This document shows positions 17,561-25,482 of a DNA stretch of 64,000 bases, piece by piece. The stretch lies in assembly GCA_037721215.1 (NCBI GenBank), contig JBBJNV010000005.1, positions 62,001 to 126,000 of the forward strand, read 5' to 3'. How positions within the stretch are numbered: position 1 is the first letter of the stretch; the number at the start of each line of letters is the position of its first letter. The stretch comes from Gemmatimonadaceae bacterium. GTDB lineage: Bacteria > Gemmatimonadota > Gemmatimonadetes > Gemmatimonadales > Gemmatimonadaceae. The position numbers and the translations under genes were made by a program. A model generated the notes under the pieces. It had not been told where the DNA came from. It did not search any database and saw only the letters and a program-made list of their open reading frames with translations.

Positions 17561-19600
17561 CTACCAGATGGATGCCCGTGTGGCGGCGCCACGAACCATC
17601 GGGTCGCCGTCCTTGCATCCGAACGCCTGCGCAAACTCGGGCATGTTCGACAGCGGACCATTTGTCCGCCACCGGCCGGGCGCATGTGAGTCGGTGATGA
17701 TCCGCTGGCGCTGCGCCTGTTCCGTGATATTCTGCCGCCAGATCTGCGCCCAGGCGAGGAAAAAGCGCTGTTCGGGCGTAAATCCGTCAATCGGGGTCCG
17801 CGGCTTCCCCGCCATCGCTTTCTGCAACGCCGCGTAAGCAACGGATAATCCACCGAGGTCGGCGATATTCTCGCCCAGCGTCAGCTCGCCGTTGACGCGA
17901 ACGCTGTCGAGGACGGTATACGCGCCATACTGGTTGGAGACCATGGTGGTGCGCTCCTTGAACTTCGCAAGGTCGTCCGCGCTCCACCAGTTCTTGAGAT
18001 TACCCTTCGCATCGTACTGCGAGCCCTGATCGTCGAAGCCATGGCTGATCTCATGCCCGATCACACTTCCCATACCGCCATAGTTAACGGCGTCGTCCGC
18101 GCTCGCCGAAAAAAATGGCGCCTGCAGAATCCCGGCAGGGAAGACGATTTCGTTCATCGACGGGTTGTAGTAGGCGTTTACCGTCGGCGGAGTCATCCCC
18201 CATTCCATCCGGTCTACGGGCTTGCCGATCATCGCCATGTCGCGCGAGGTCTCGTATTCGGAAACCGCAATCACGTTGTTGAGAAAGGGGCCGTCCTTGA
18301 TCCGGAGCGTCGAGTAGTCACGCCACTTGTCCGGATAACCAATCTTGTTTGCGAAAGCATCGAGTTTGACCAACGCCTCACGACGCGTCACGTCGCTCAT
18401 CCACGGCAACGCATTGATCCGATCCCGATACACTGACTGAAGATTCCGGACCATCTCGAGCGCGCGCGCCTTTGCGGCAGGTGTGAAGTTTTTCCCGACG
18501 TAAGCTTCACCAAGTGCGTCACGAAGTCCGCCGTCAGCGGCGCGGGTGCATCGTTTATGGCGAGGAAGCAGTTCCTTGGCGCCGGATAGCGTGCTGCTGA
18601 AGCGGAAATCTTCGTTCACGAACGCCGAGCTAAGCAGCGGCGCGGACGACTTGATGGTTTTCCACCGGAGGTAGGCCTTCCAGTCAGAGAGCGGCACTCG
18701 CGCCAGCATGGTATCCACAGTCATGAAGAAGCGAGGATTCTGGACGTCGACCGCAGGGATTCTGGCGTTGCCAACATCCGCGAAGTATCGGTTCCAGTTG
18801 AAATTCGGCGTCATCGAAGCCATCTGTGCCGGCGTGCGATAGTTGTATGTCGCCACCGGATCGCGGAGCTGAACCCGCGTCAGCGACGCATTTGCAAGCT
18901 CTGTTTCAATGGCGGTCACGCGAGCGGCATCGGAAGCAGCCTGCGCTGCCGGCACTCCGGAAAGCTCGAACATTCGCTGGACATGCGCCGTGTAGCTGGC
19001 GCGAATTCCAGCGGACGCCGGATCGGTCTTACTGTAGTAGTCCCTGTCGGGCAGCCCGAGGCCGCCCTGATACGCGCCCGCAATGACCGACGTGCTGTTC
19101 TTCGAATCCTGCGATGATCCGAAGTTGAAGAGAACAGGTACACCCTCGCGGTGCAGCCGGGCGATTTCACGCTGGAGCCCGGCGCGATCACTCACCGCCG
19201 CGATCCGCGACAGACGCGGACGCAACGCGCTTGCTCCCTGTCGCTCCGCGGCCGCCGAATCCATGCATGAGCTGTAGTAGGTACCGAGCATTCGGGAAGC
19301 CGGAGCTTGTTTGGCATCGACATCGTCCGCCGCACCAACAAGCAGCGACGTCAGTGACTCCTGATTTTTTTCACCAAGTTCATCGAAGCTCCCCCAGCGG
19401 GAGAATGCGGCCGGAATCGGGTTGTTCCTGAGCCAGCCACCATTCGCAAACTGGTAGAAATCGGTGCACGCGCTGGCGGCGCGGTCGAGGTTGGCCGGGT
19501 CGATTGGCACCGTCTGCCGGTATGTGCCCTGAGCGCCTGCGGTGGCCGACACCACTACGACAGCGGCGAGCGATGCGAACCAGGTCTTATTGCAGCTCAT
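17561..19600 (-). CDS. M13 (neprilysin/PepO) family zinc metallopeptidase, exported
   Basis: 679 residues from the ATG at 19600, which has GGAG 7 nt upstream; another ATG at 19639 lacks one. Residues 1-22 are a signal peptide (SLAAVVVVSATAGAQG), so the enzyme acts in the periplasm or outside. The N-terminal Peptidase_M13_N domain begins with CTDFYQFANGGWLRNNPIP. Catalytic features are VIGHEISHGFDDQG (HExxH) and ENIADLGGL, which supplies the third zinc ligand. NMPEFAQAFGC and a C-terminal RASIW are typical. Probably processes peptides for nutrition. Starts 40 nt after the SET gene. Confidence 0.93.
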   Translation of the reverse strand: MSCNKTWFASLAAVVVVSATAGAQGTYRQTVPIDPANLDRAASACTDFYQFANGGWLRNNPIPAAFSRWGSFDELGEKNQESLTSLLVGAADDVDAKQAPASRMLGTYYSSCMDSAAAERQGASALRPRLSRIAAVSDRAGLQREIARLHREGVPVLFNFGSSQDSKNSTSVIAGAYQGGLGLPDRDYYSKTDPASAGIRASYTAHVQRMFELSGVPAAQAASDAARVTAIETELANASLTRVQLRDPVATYNYRTPAQMASMTPNFNWNRYFADVGNARIPAVDVQNPRFFMTVDTMLARVPLSDWKAYLRWKTIKSSAPLLSSAFVNEDFRFSSTLSGAKELLPRHKRCTRAADGGLRDALGEAYVGKNFTPAAKARALEMVRNLQSVYRDRINALPWMSDVTRREALVKLDAFANKIGYPDKWRDYSTLRIKDGPFLNNVIAVSEYETSRDMAMIGKPVDRMEWGMTPPTVNAYYNPSMNEIVFPAGILQAPFFSASADDAVNYGGMGSVIGHEISHGFDDQGSQYDAKGNLKNWWSADDLAKFKERTTMVSNQYGAYTVLDSVRVNGELTLGENIADLGGLSVAYAALQKAMAGKPRTPIDGFTPEQRFFLAWAQIWRQNITEQAQRQRIITDSHAPGRWRTNGPLSNMPEFAQAFGCKDGDPMVRGAATRASIW

Positions 19601-19640
19601 TCTGAAACTCCGCTTTGGATTATTGGATCGTTCTGTCATC

Positions 19641-20165
19641 CTAGGTGCTCGATCTCCTCTTTCGGGGCTTGCGGGCTGGCTTCATGATACTTCCCCGGCA
19701 TTTCGGGGATCCACACAGGCAGTGATAGAATTTCTCGAGCTCATCGTCATTCTCACCCGTTCGTTCATACTGGTAGTCATATCCCAGCTCGATGCCGGGC
19801 TGAATGTTGCGCAACGCGTAAATCCAGATTTCCTGGTTCTCGATGACGGCTTCACAGTTCGGATCGCAGGAATGATTAATGTACCGTGCATCGTTGCCCT
19901 CACATCGGCCATCGACCACTGTTTCATCATCGAGCGTGAACAGGAAAGTGTGATGGCGCGACATATTCTCTTCGTCATAGCGGCGGTCTGCTTCGGCATT
20001 CGTCACTCGCTCCCCGGCGTACTCGACTACTTTCTGGCCCGGCCGGATGCGCTGCGTCGCGAACACTCCGCGCCCCTGTATCGACGACCTTCGAATCTCG
20101 TACAGTTTGCCGGCCGGAGGTTCGCCGCCGTTTCCGTTGCGGGTGTTGGTGCCGTTCTGCTTCAT
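19641..20165 (-). CDS. SET-domain protein lysine methyltransferase
   Basis: 174 residues from the ATG at 20165, which overlaps the fumarylacetoacetase stop as ATGA. After a short Asn/Gly-rich leader, residues 25-160 form a complete SET domain: RSSIQGRGVFATQRIRPGQ, the pseudoknot motif RYINHSCDPNCE, then GYDYQYE. A post-SET cluster CLCGSPKCRG could bind zinc with the SET cysteine. The C-terminal tail is basic (KPRKRR). SET proteins use SAM to methylate lysines; bacterial targets are mostly unknown. Co-translation with fumarylacetoacetase is unusual and gives no obvious target. Confidence 0.88.
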   Translation of the reverse strand: MKQNGTNTRNGNGGEPPAGKLYEIRRSSIQGRGVFATQRIRPGQKVVEYAGERVTNAEADRRYDEENMSRHHTFLFTLDDETVVDGRCEGNDARYINHSCDPNCEAVIENQEIWIYALRNIQPGIELGYDYQYERTGENDDELEKFYHCLCGSPKCRGSIMKPARKPRKRRSST

Positions 20166-21493
20166 GCGTCGCTGTGAGAGGGAAGAATGATGCCGCGACA
20201 TTCGCCAAACCCAATGCGTGGCCTGGATTCAGCCTGGAGATATCCTTTCATTATCACCTGGTCGCCATCCTCCAGAAATCTGCGGGTCTCGCCTGTGGGC
20301 AATGACAGAGGGTCAGCGCCGCGCCGGGTAAGCTCGAGCAGGCAACCCCTGGAATCAGCGGCGATGCCTGAAACAGTACCGCTGGCAAGAAGATCGCCCG
20401 CTCTCAGATTGCATCCATTGCCGGAATGATGTGTAACCATCTGCGCAACGGTCCAGTACATGAGCGAGAAGGGCGCGCGGGACAGCAGCACGGGAGGTAT
20501 GCTCTCCTCCCGCATTCGCGCCGACGCAATGTAGACCTCCAGCAACGCGTCAATCCCGCCGCGTTCGGCGTCCCGTTTAGAGGTCAGATATGGAAGCGGC
20601 GCGGGATCCCCGTCCTGGCGGCCTGCAGCTGGAATGCGGTACGGCTCAACGGCTTCGGCGGTAACGACCCAGGGTGAAACTGTCGTCGCAAAATTCTTGG
20701 CCAGAAAGGGTCCGAGGGGCTGGTATTCCCACGCCTGGATGTCGCGCGCCGACCAGTCGTTCACAAGGCAGAAGCCGAAGATGTGTTCGTCTGCCGTAGC
20801 CAGCGGCACCGGCGATCCCATGGAATTACCGCGCCCGACAAAAAAACCCAGCTCGGATTCATAATCGAGCATCGTCGTCGGGCCAAACGAAGGTTCCGCA
20901 GCGGCGGCATCCTTCGTCTGGCCGGAGGGCCGACGGATGGCGGTGTCCGAGAGGACAATCGATGACGCCCGGCCGTGGTATCCAATCGGCACATATTTGT
21001 AGTTGGGCAACAGCGGATTGTCCGGCCGGAACATGCTGCCGACGTTTGTCGCGTGCTGAAGCGATGCGTAAAAGTCAGTGTAATCGCCGATGTGAGCCGG
21101 CAGGTACATTTTCGCCGCAGCAATTGGTACGAGAAGGCGGTCTCGTGCCCGCCTTGCCTCCCTGCCCGCGGATGTGTCGACCGCCAGCAGTTCGCTGATC
21201 CGGGACCGGAAAGACGACAGCTCGTTCGCCTCGAGCGCCATCAGCCCGTTGAGCGAAGACCCGGCGCACGCGTCCGCGGCGCGCGAGGCCGGGATCAAAT
21301 TCTCTGTTACACAGCCAGCCACATCGAGAATCTGGTCTCCAATCGCCACTCCAACTCTCGCCGCATCCCATCCCGCGATAGTAAACACCCCATAAGGGAG
21401 GTTCTGGATGGGAAAGTCCGAACCTGAATCCCCCGCGCTCTCAACCCAGCTTCGCAGATCCGTGTCATGGGTCGCGTTCAGCGTGTGAGTCAT
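20162..21493 (-). CDS. fahA: Fumarylacetoacetase
   Basis: Hydrolyses 4-fumarylacetoacetate to fumarate and acetoacetate, the last step of tyrosine/homogentisate breakdown. 443 residues. The N-terminal SH3-like FAH domain includes FPIQNLPYGVF. The catalytic domain has YTDFYASLQHATNVG, RPDNPLLPNYK, GYHGRASSIV, LDYESELGFFVG and NDWSARDIQAWEYQPLGPF, all hallmarks of true FAH enzymes. It overlaps the upstream 300-residue gene and the downstream SET gene as ATGA, so the three form one translational unit. Homogentisate dioxygenase and maleylacetoacetate isomerase are not in the window. Confidence 0.95.
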   Translation of the reverse strand: MTHTLNATHDTDLRSWVESAGDSGSDFPIQNLPYGVFTIAGWDAARVGVAIGDQILDVAGCVTENLIPASRAADACAGSSLNGLMALEANELSSFRSRISELLAVDTSAGREARRARDRLLVPIAAAKMYLPAHIGDYTDFYASLQHATNVGSMFRPDNPLLPNYKYVPIGYHGRASSIVLSDTAIRRPSGQTKDAAAAEPSFGPTTMLDYESELGFFVGRGNSMGSPVPLATADEHIFGFCLVNDWSARDIQAWEYQPLGPFLAKNFATTVSPWVVTAEAVEPYRIPAAGRQDGDPAPLPYLTSKRDAERGGIDALLEVYIASARMREESIPPVLLSRAPFSLMYWTVAQMVTHHSGNGCNLRAGDLLASGTVSGIAADSRGCLLELTRRGADPLSLPTGETRRFLEDGDQVIMKGYLQAESRPRIGFGECRGIILPSHSDA

Positions 21494-22392
21494 AGTGCTC
21501 CGAGTTGTCGCGCTTCAGCAACGGGGTCGTGGAATGAGCACGATCCGAATGACCGTGCAAGCTCGTTTCGGGTCGCGGAAAGCTGCTCGCGGGAGATACG
21601 ATGCCCGCGCCACTCAACTCCATGGTCGTCAAAAGTCATCGTTCGGGAATCGCCCTCCTCCAGAACCTCGGTGACTGTTGTTTCCGGAAAACCCACATGA
21701 ACGAATGCGCTCGCGAGAAAGACATTGAGATAGCCGAACATAGGCGCGGTTGGGCTTCCAGCATCGTAGGTCAACGCATAGCTCGCACGAAGGGGATGAT
21801 GAAGGCCGGCTGTGGCCTTGAACCTGACGCCTTGCGCGTTGCAGGCAGTAATAAACCGAACTACCGCTGCCGCATTCGGGAAGGCCTCCGACACGACTCC
21901 TCCAGTCCTGATTTTGGCGCGTGCTCCGGAACGGCCGATTGCGTGGATGAGGCTCGATGGGTCGAGTGTGGCGGGTATTTCCAGGAAGGTTTCGAAGGCG
22001 CCGGAGACTGTCATGGCAGCCGATTCTATTTCCGTCTCCCCATTGACGGCAATCTCCACCGAATCAATGACTGCGTGGCCGAGGTCTGACCCGCTCCAGT
22101 GGCTACAGTTGAATTCGAGCAGATCCTTTTTCACCGCGGCTAGGTCACCTCTCGCGATGGCGCTGACGCGCCATGGTGTTGCACGCTCACTGCGCGGCAG
22201 GAAATTCATCGCTGCGTCGGCAAATTCGTCAATGCGATCTGCCGGCACGACAAATCTCCCAAGGAGATCGCTGTCGGCCCCTGTCAGGTATTCTGAATAG
22301 TTCTTTACCGCCTCGGACATGCTGAGCCCCGCCGGCGGGAACAGGCCCGCGTAATCGATCATCTCGGAGAGGAACGCGCGGAGAGCCGTCAT
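21490..22392 (-). CDS. Conserved-looking protein of unknown function linked to fumarylacetoacetase
   Basis: 300 residues from the ATG at 22392; the open frame extends to 22467 without signal. I do not recognise the family. It is soluble, with alternating strand/helix segments. It begins MTALRAFLSEMIDYAGLFPP and has the pattern FKATAGLHHPLR in its second half, reminiscent of a TIM-barrel aldolase or luciferase-like strand with basic and His residues. Other well-formed segments are RFVVPADRIDEF and GYLNVFLASAFVHVG. The stop overlaps the fumarylacetoacetase start (ATGA), so it is the first gene of that operon and probably acts in the same pathway. TAGATT lies 7 nt before the ATG and no Shine-Dalgarno is seen. 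Confidence 0.75.
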   Translation of the reverse strand: MTALRAFLSEMIDYAGLFPPAGLSMSEAVKNYSEYLTGADSDLLGRFVVPADRIDEFADAAMNFLPRSERATPWRVSAIARGDLAAVKKDLLEFNCSHWSGSDLGHAVIDSVEIAVNGETEIESAAMTVSGAFETFLEIPATLDPSSLIHAIGRSGARAKIRTGGVVSEAFPNAAAVVRFITACNAQGVRFKATAGLHHPLRASYALTYDAGSPTAPMFGYLNVFLASAFVHVGFPETTVTEVLEEGDSRTMTFDDHGVEWRGHRISREQLSATRNELARSFGSCSFHDPVAEARQLGAL

Positions 22393-22399
22393 TCGGCCT

Positions 22400-22405
22400 A
22401 ATCTA
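22400..22405 (-). promoter_or_regulatory. Candidate -10 element of the fumarylacetoacetase operon
   Basis: TAGATT on the minus strand, 7 nt before the ATG at 22392. This would put the transcript start at or next to the start codon. No good -35 hexamer is visible. Confidence 0.35.
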
Positions 22406-22581
22406 GCCGATCCGTCTGCGTTGCCGGGAGCAGATCTCCTGAAGCCGCTGACCAGGGAAATTGTCACCGGAGTGCTTTCAGCTGCTCTGAAAATTAGATC
22501 TGACAGTTATCTCAGTGAGCTGCTGACGACGTTGTCAACGCATATCCAATTGACGACGCGGTCAGACCGGCATACGACCGG

Positions 22582-22608
22582 GCGATCGACGCGATCGACG
22601 CGATCGAG
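22582..22608 (+). repeat. Three near-perfect copies of a 9-bp unit
   Basis: GCGATCGAC occurs at 22582-22590 and 22591-22599, followed by GCGATCGAG at 22600-22608. It lies in the non-coding stretch downstream of sodC. No function is apparent. Confidence 0.7.
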
Positions 22609-22717
22609 TCCGTTCATTATCGCGGCCAGGTGCTGGCGGCGACGAGGCGGCGTACCAGCAGGTAGCGGGCGGGCACATCCTGTCCACCGCGTCACCAGAC
22701 ACGGGCAGCCGACGACT

Positions 22718-23281
22718 CTAATTCCGCCTTACGACCCCGCAAGCGATCCGACCGCCGCTGTTACCTGCAGGCTGCGATATCTGATCGTCAGCGGTCGCGT
22801 GAATGACTAAAGCGGATCCATCGCCATCGAAGAGCGTCGTCGAGCCGGGCGTAAGTGATACGCGATCGGTAGTAAAGCTGGCTCGCCCGAGCCGGTCGAC
22901 GCCAATGGTGAAATTGGGCGCATCGCCGGCATGCGGGCCGCCCGGATTATCGAGCCCGTGCATTCGCCCCAGCGGATTGAAGTGCTCTCCCGCAGAAGCA
23001 AACGGCGTTGCGGCCGCCCCTTCGCAGAGCCCTGCGGCATGAAAATGTATTCCGTGCGTGCCAATCGGCAGATCGCGAAGCTGCGCCTCCACATGGACGA
23101 TGTTGTTTGCGTCCTGCCAGATTTCGGCGGTTCCGCGAGGCTCGCCCGCCGCACTGACAATAAGGGCACTGGCGACTGCAACGCGACCGCCCGATAGCAC
23201 AGGGGCGCTGGCGCACCCGATCATCGCTGCGAGGGTGCCCGCTGCGACGATGCGTGAAGCTGACACTGAGAATGCGAACAT
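22718..23281 (-). CDS. sodC: Cu/Zn superoxide dismutase, lipoprotein
   Basis: Dismutates superoxide in the periplasm. 187 residues starting at the ATG at 23281 with GAGGAA 6 nt upstream. The first 23 residues are a lipoprotein signal ending LAAMIGC, so the enzyme is probably anchored to a membrane. Metal ligands are visible in GTHGIHFHAAGLC, SAGEHFNP and SALVIHATADDQ, and the disulfide partner in GGRIACGV. The GPHAGDAPNF loop carries zinc ligands. It lies 91 nt after the SGNH hydrolase gene on the same strand, with a 23-bp-period repeat in between. Confidence 0.93.
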   Translation of the reverse strand: MFAFSVSASRIVAAGTLAAMIGCASAPVLSGGRVAVASALIVSAAGEPRGTAEIWQDANNIVHVEAQLRDLPIGTHGIHFHAAGLCEGAAATPFASAGEHFNPLGRMHGLDNPGGPHAGDAPNFTIGVDRLGRASFTTDRVSLTPGSTTLFDGDGSALVIHATADDQISQPAGNSGGRIACGVVRRN

Positions 23282-23314
23282 GTATTTCCTCGGAATGTGA
23301 GTACGAAGCCATTC

Positions 23315-23369
23315 AGGAACGATTCACTGGGCGAGCAAGGAACGATATACCGGGAAAGCAAGGAACGTG
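23315..23369 (+). repeat. Three direct repeats with exact 23-bp spacing upstream of sodC
   Basis: AGGAACGAT at 23315-23323 and 23338-23346, and AGGAACGTG at 23361-23369. The first two 23-bp units also share internal GGG and terminal AGCA, so this is a degenerate tandem repeat. The spacing is near two helical turns, which would put the repeats on one face of DNA. It lies between the sodC start (23281) and the SGNH stop (23373), where a promoter would be. Confidence 0.65.
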
Positions 23370-23372
23370 CGC

Positions 23373-25304
23373 TCACCCCGGACCAAGCCCCAATGCCTGC
23401 ATCCACTCGGCCAGTCCAGGGTACGCCGCGTTGGCGCGGGCGAGCCGGATGGCGACGTCTCTCGCGCGCTGCAGATCGCGCGACAGAGCGTAGGCGAGGC
23501 TCAGTTGATACATCGCAACCAGCATGGTCGGCTCGAGACGTAAGGCCTGCTCGAGAAACGGAATTGCGCGTTGGGCGTCCTTCGCCTGTAGAGCCAGCAC
23601 GCCCACAGAAAACGAATTCACTGCATTCGGCTCTATCCTGTATGCAGCCTCGAGGTACGGTTTGGCGCGTTCGGGCTGGCCGGCAGCGACAAGCGCACCT
23701 CCTGTCAGACGGTAGGCAATCTCGACCCGCGGGGCATCCCGGATCAGGCCCTCGTACTCGGCGACCGCTGCGTCGACATTGCCTCGCCGCAAAAATGCCA
23801 CTGCCGCCTCGGCCTTTGCGCTCGCCCACGGCATCTGTCCACGCGACGCCGCGAACGCAATGCTGTCGAGCAGATCAACGGGAGTATAGCCGCCTCGATA
23901 GTCCAGTTGCGAAGCGATCGGCACGAACGGCCATCGCGTGGTAATCGTTTTGACGGTGTGGTACGCGATTCGTTCGTCCAGCGGCGTCACTTTCGTGCCA
24001 CGCAGGTAATCGTCCCATGACGCCATGCGTGTTACGTCGGAGCGTCTGCCCAGAAAACGTGCGCGCGCCAGAGCGTCGAAATAGGCATTTGCCAGCAACG
24101 CATAACCTTTGCGGTCTGGATGAACATGCTCGAGGAAGAGGTCTGAGCCCGGAATGCCGTAGGCCGCCTGTTGGTTGAAAGTCTCTTCAACCGGTACATA
24201 GTAAGAGCCGGTTTCGCGCGCTATTCGTTCAACGAGCCGCCTGAACTCACCGGGAGCACGAAATCGGATCGGGTCGAGATCTCGCGCCCTCGCAAACCGG
24301 ACTGCCGCATTGACGGTATCGCGACGTGACAGCATCTCTGTTGCCGAATCGAACGTCACCTGGGCAGCCTTGCCCTCCGACGACGCGAGCGTCCCGAAGG
24401 GCCGGATACCGCGCAGATTGCTCGGCGTGCTGCCGATGAAGACCGGCACACCTGCCGCCCTGAAAGCTCCGATCGCCGACCTCAGATTACTCTCGTACTG
24501 GCGCTTGCCTCGTTCGTAGGTCTTGCCGCCCAGTGTGATTCGCTGGTCGCGAACGACACTCTCCATTCGGCTGGGGTCGGCCTCCATCTCAGCGGTTGAA
24601 GGTTTACCGCCGACGGCAGCGATCCCCGCATTGACGACATTGCGGAACAGTACGAAAGTCTTGAAACGCTGAAGTCGCAGGTAGAGTCGAACGAAGCCGG
24701 GAAATGCGCCAAGAGTTTCGGTCGAGCCCGCACCCAGCGCGCCATAGAACTCGTTGTGACCACCGTAAATCAGAACACCGTCTGGTTTCTGCTCGATGAC
24801 CTCATCTGCAAGGTCTGCAATCGCGTAGCTGTTGGTGGCGGCCATGCCGAGATTGACTACCTCAACCGTGTCGCCCGGCAGCACGTCGCGCAGAGCGTCT
24901 CGCAGCAGCCGGGAAAATGTCGCGTTTGGAGGATATGGAAATCCGGCCGCGGATGATTCGCCCATAACGAACAGCCGCAGCGAATTCGCAGGCTTTACTG
25001 CCAGAAACTCGTCTGCAGGAGGGGAGGGCGGAAAACGCTCGCTGGGGAAGTATCTCTTTCCAACACTGGAACCGGGAATGAGATAAAGGCCCTTGTATAT
25101 CGCGGGTGCTTCGAACAGCGACACGCTTCCGCCATACCTTGCAGCTCGCAGCCCGACCTCCATCCCGAGCAACAGCAGAACGGGAATGAGCAACGTGATT
25201 CCCAGAAAGACCGCGGCTTTTCCGCTCGACATCGGTTTGCCGGGCGGATGGGCCGTGGCTCGCGAGGCTGATGATTTGTTTTGCGCCGCGATGCGCTGCT
25301 TCAA
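23373..25304 (-). CDS. Membrane-anchored SGNH/GDSL hydrolase with C-terminal TPRs
   Basis: 643 residues from a TTG at 25304 close to the preceding stop; an ATG at 25232 would remove 24 residues. Residues about 28-50 form a signal anchor (AVFLGITLLIPVLLLLGMEV). The periplasmic SGNH domain has block I Ser in VMGESSAAG, block III Asn in YGGHNEFYGA, and the catalytic Asp/His in GSDLFLEHVHPDRKGY. From about residue 500, TPR-like helices follow (RGNVDAAVAEYEGLIRDAP). It probably removes or transfers an acyl group on a secreted glycan. Neighbours DUF5989, SxtJ and carbamoyltransferase form a recurrent cassette. Confidence 0.85.
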   Translation of the reverse strand: MKQRIAAQNKSSASRATAHPPGKPMSSGKAAVFLGITLLIPVLLLLGMEVGLRAARYGGSVSLFEAPAIYKGLYLIPGSSVGKRYFPSERFPPSPPADEFLAVKPANSLRLFVMGESSAAGFPYPPNATFSRLLRDALRDVLPGDTVEVVNLGMAATNSYAIADLADEVIEQKPDGVLIYGGHNEFYGALGAGSTETLGAFPGFVRLYLRLQRFKTFVLFRNVVNAGIAAVGGKPSTAEMEADPSRMESVVRDQRITLGGKTYERGKRQYESNLRSAIGAFRAAGVPVFIGSTPSNLRGIRPFGTLASSEGKAAQVTFDSATEMLSRRDTVNAAVRFARARDLDPIRFRAPGEFRRLVERIARETGSYYVPVEETFNQQAAYGIPGSDLFLEHVHPDRKGYALLANAYFDALARARFLGRRSDVTRMASWDDYLRGTKVTPLDERIAYHTVKTITTRWPFVPIASQLDYRGGYTPVDLLDSIAFAASRGQMPWASAKAEAAVAFLRRGNVDAAVAEYEGLIRDAPRVEIAYRLTGGALVAAGQPERAKPYLEAAYRIEPNAVNSFSVGVLALQAKDAQRAIPFLEQALRLEPTMLVAMYQLSLAYALSRDLQRARDVAIRLARANAAYPGLAEWMQALGLGPG

Positions 25305-25310
25305 GAGATG

Positions 25311-25469
25311 CTAGAAAATTGTGTAGATGAACGGAGCGAGTGCCGAACCCTGTGCGAACACCAGGAGGCCGCCGACGAGCAGGAGCATGATGAAGATGGG
25401 AAGCAGCCAGAGCTTCTTTCGCTCCTTCATGAAAGCCCACAGCTCGCCGACCAACCCGAAGAATCCCAT
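25311..25469 (-). CDS. DUF5989 family membrane microprotein
   Basis: 52 residues starting at the ATG at 25469, with a textbook AGGAGG 9 nt upstream. MGFFGLVGELWAFMKERKK is a short amphipathic, basic start. It is followed by one transmembrane helix (LWLLPIFIMLLLVGGLLVFA) and ends SALAPFIYTIF. This matches the DUF5989 family, which is typically encoded next to SxtJ-like proteins and carbamoyltransferases. It lies between the SxtJ-like gene (13 nt) and the SGNH gene (6 nt). Function is unknown; a role in anchoring or assembling the cassette's enzymes at the membrane is a guess. Confidence 0.85.
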   Translation of the reverse strand: MGFFGLVGELWAFMKERKKLWLLPIFIMLLLVGGLLVFAQGSALAPFIYTIF

Positions 25470-25482
25470 GCTCAGTCGCCTC

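Larger units (their letters stand above)
22393..22717. other. 325-base intergenic region between sodC and the fumarylacetoacetase operon
   Basis: No convincing gene. It holds TAGATT at 22400-22405 (minus strand), a possible -10 for the operon start at 22392, and a 9-bp tandem repeat at 22582-22608. Short open frames on both strands have no family features. No clear terminator hairpin was found for sodC. Confidence 0.6.

Noticed and set aside
22421-22810. Plus-strand open frame across the sodC/fahA gap
   Set aside because: Overlaps the 3' end of sodC antisense, is Arg/Thr-rich, and includes the 9-bp repeat; no start signal.
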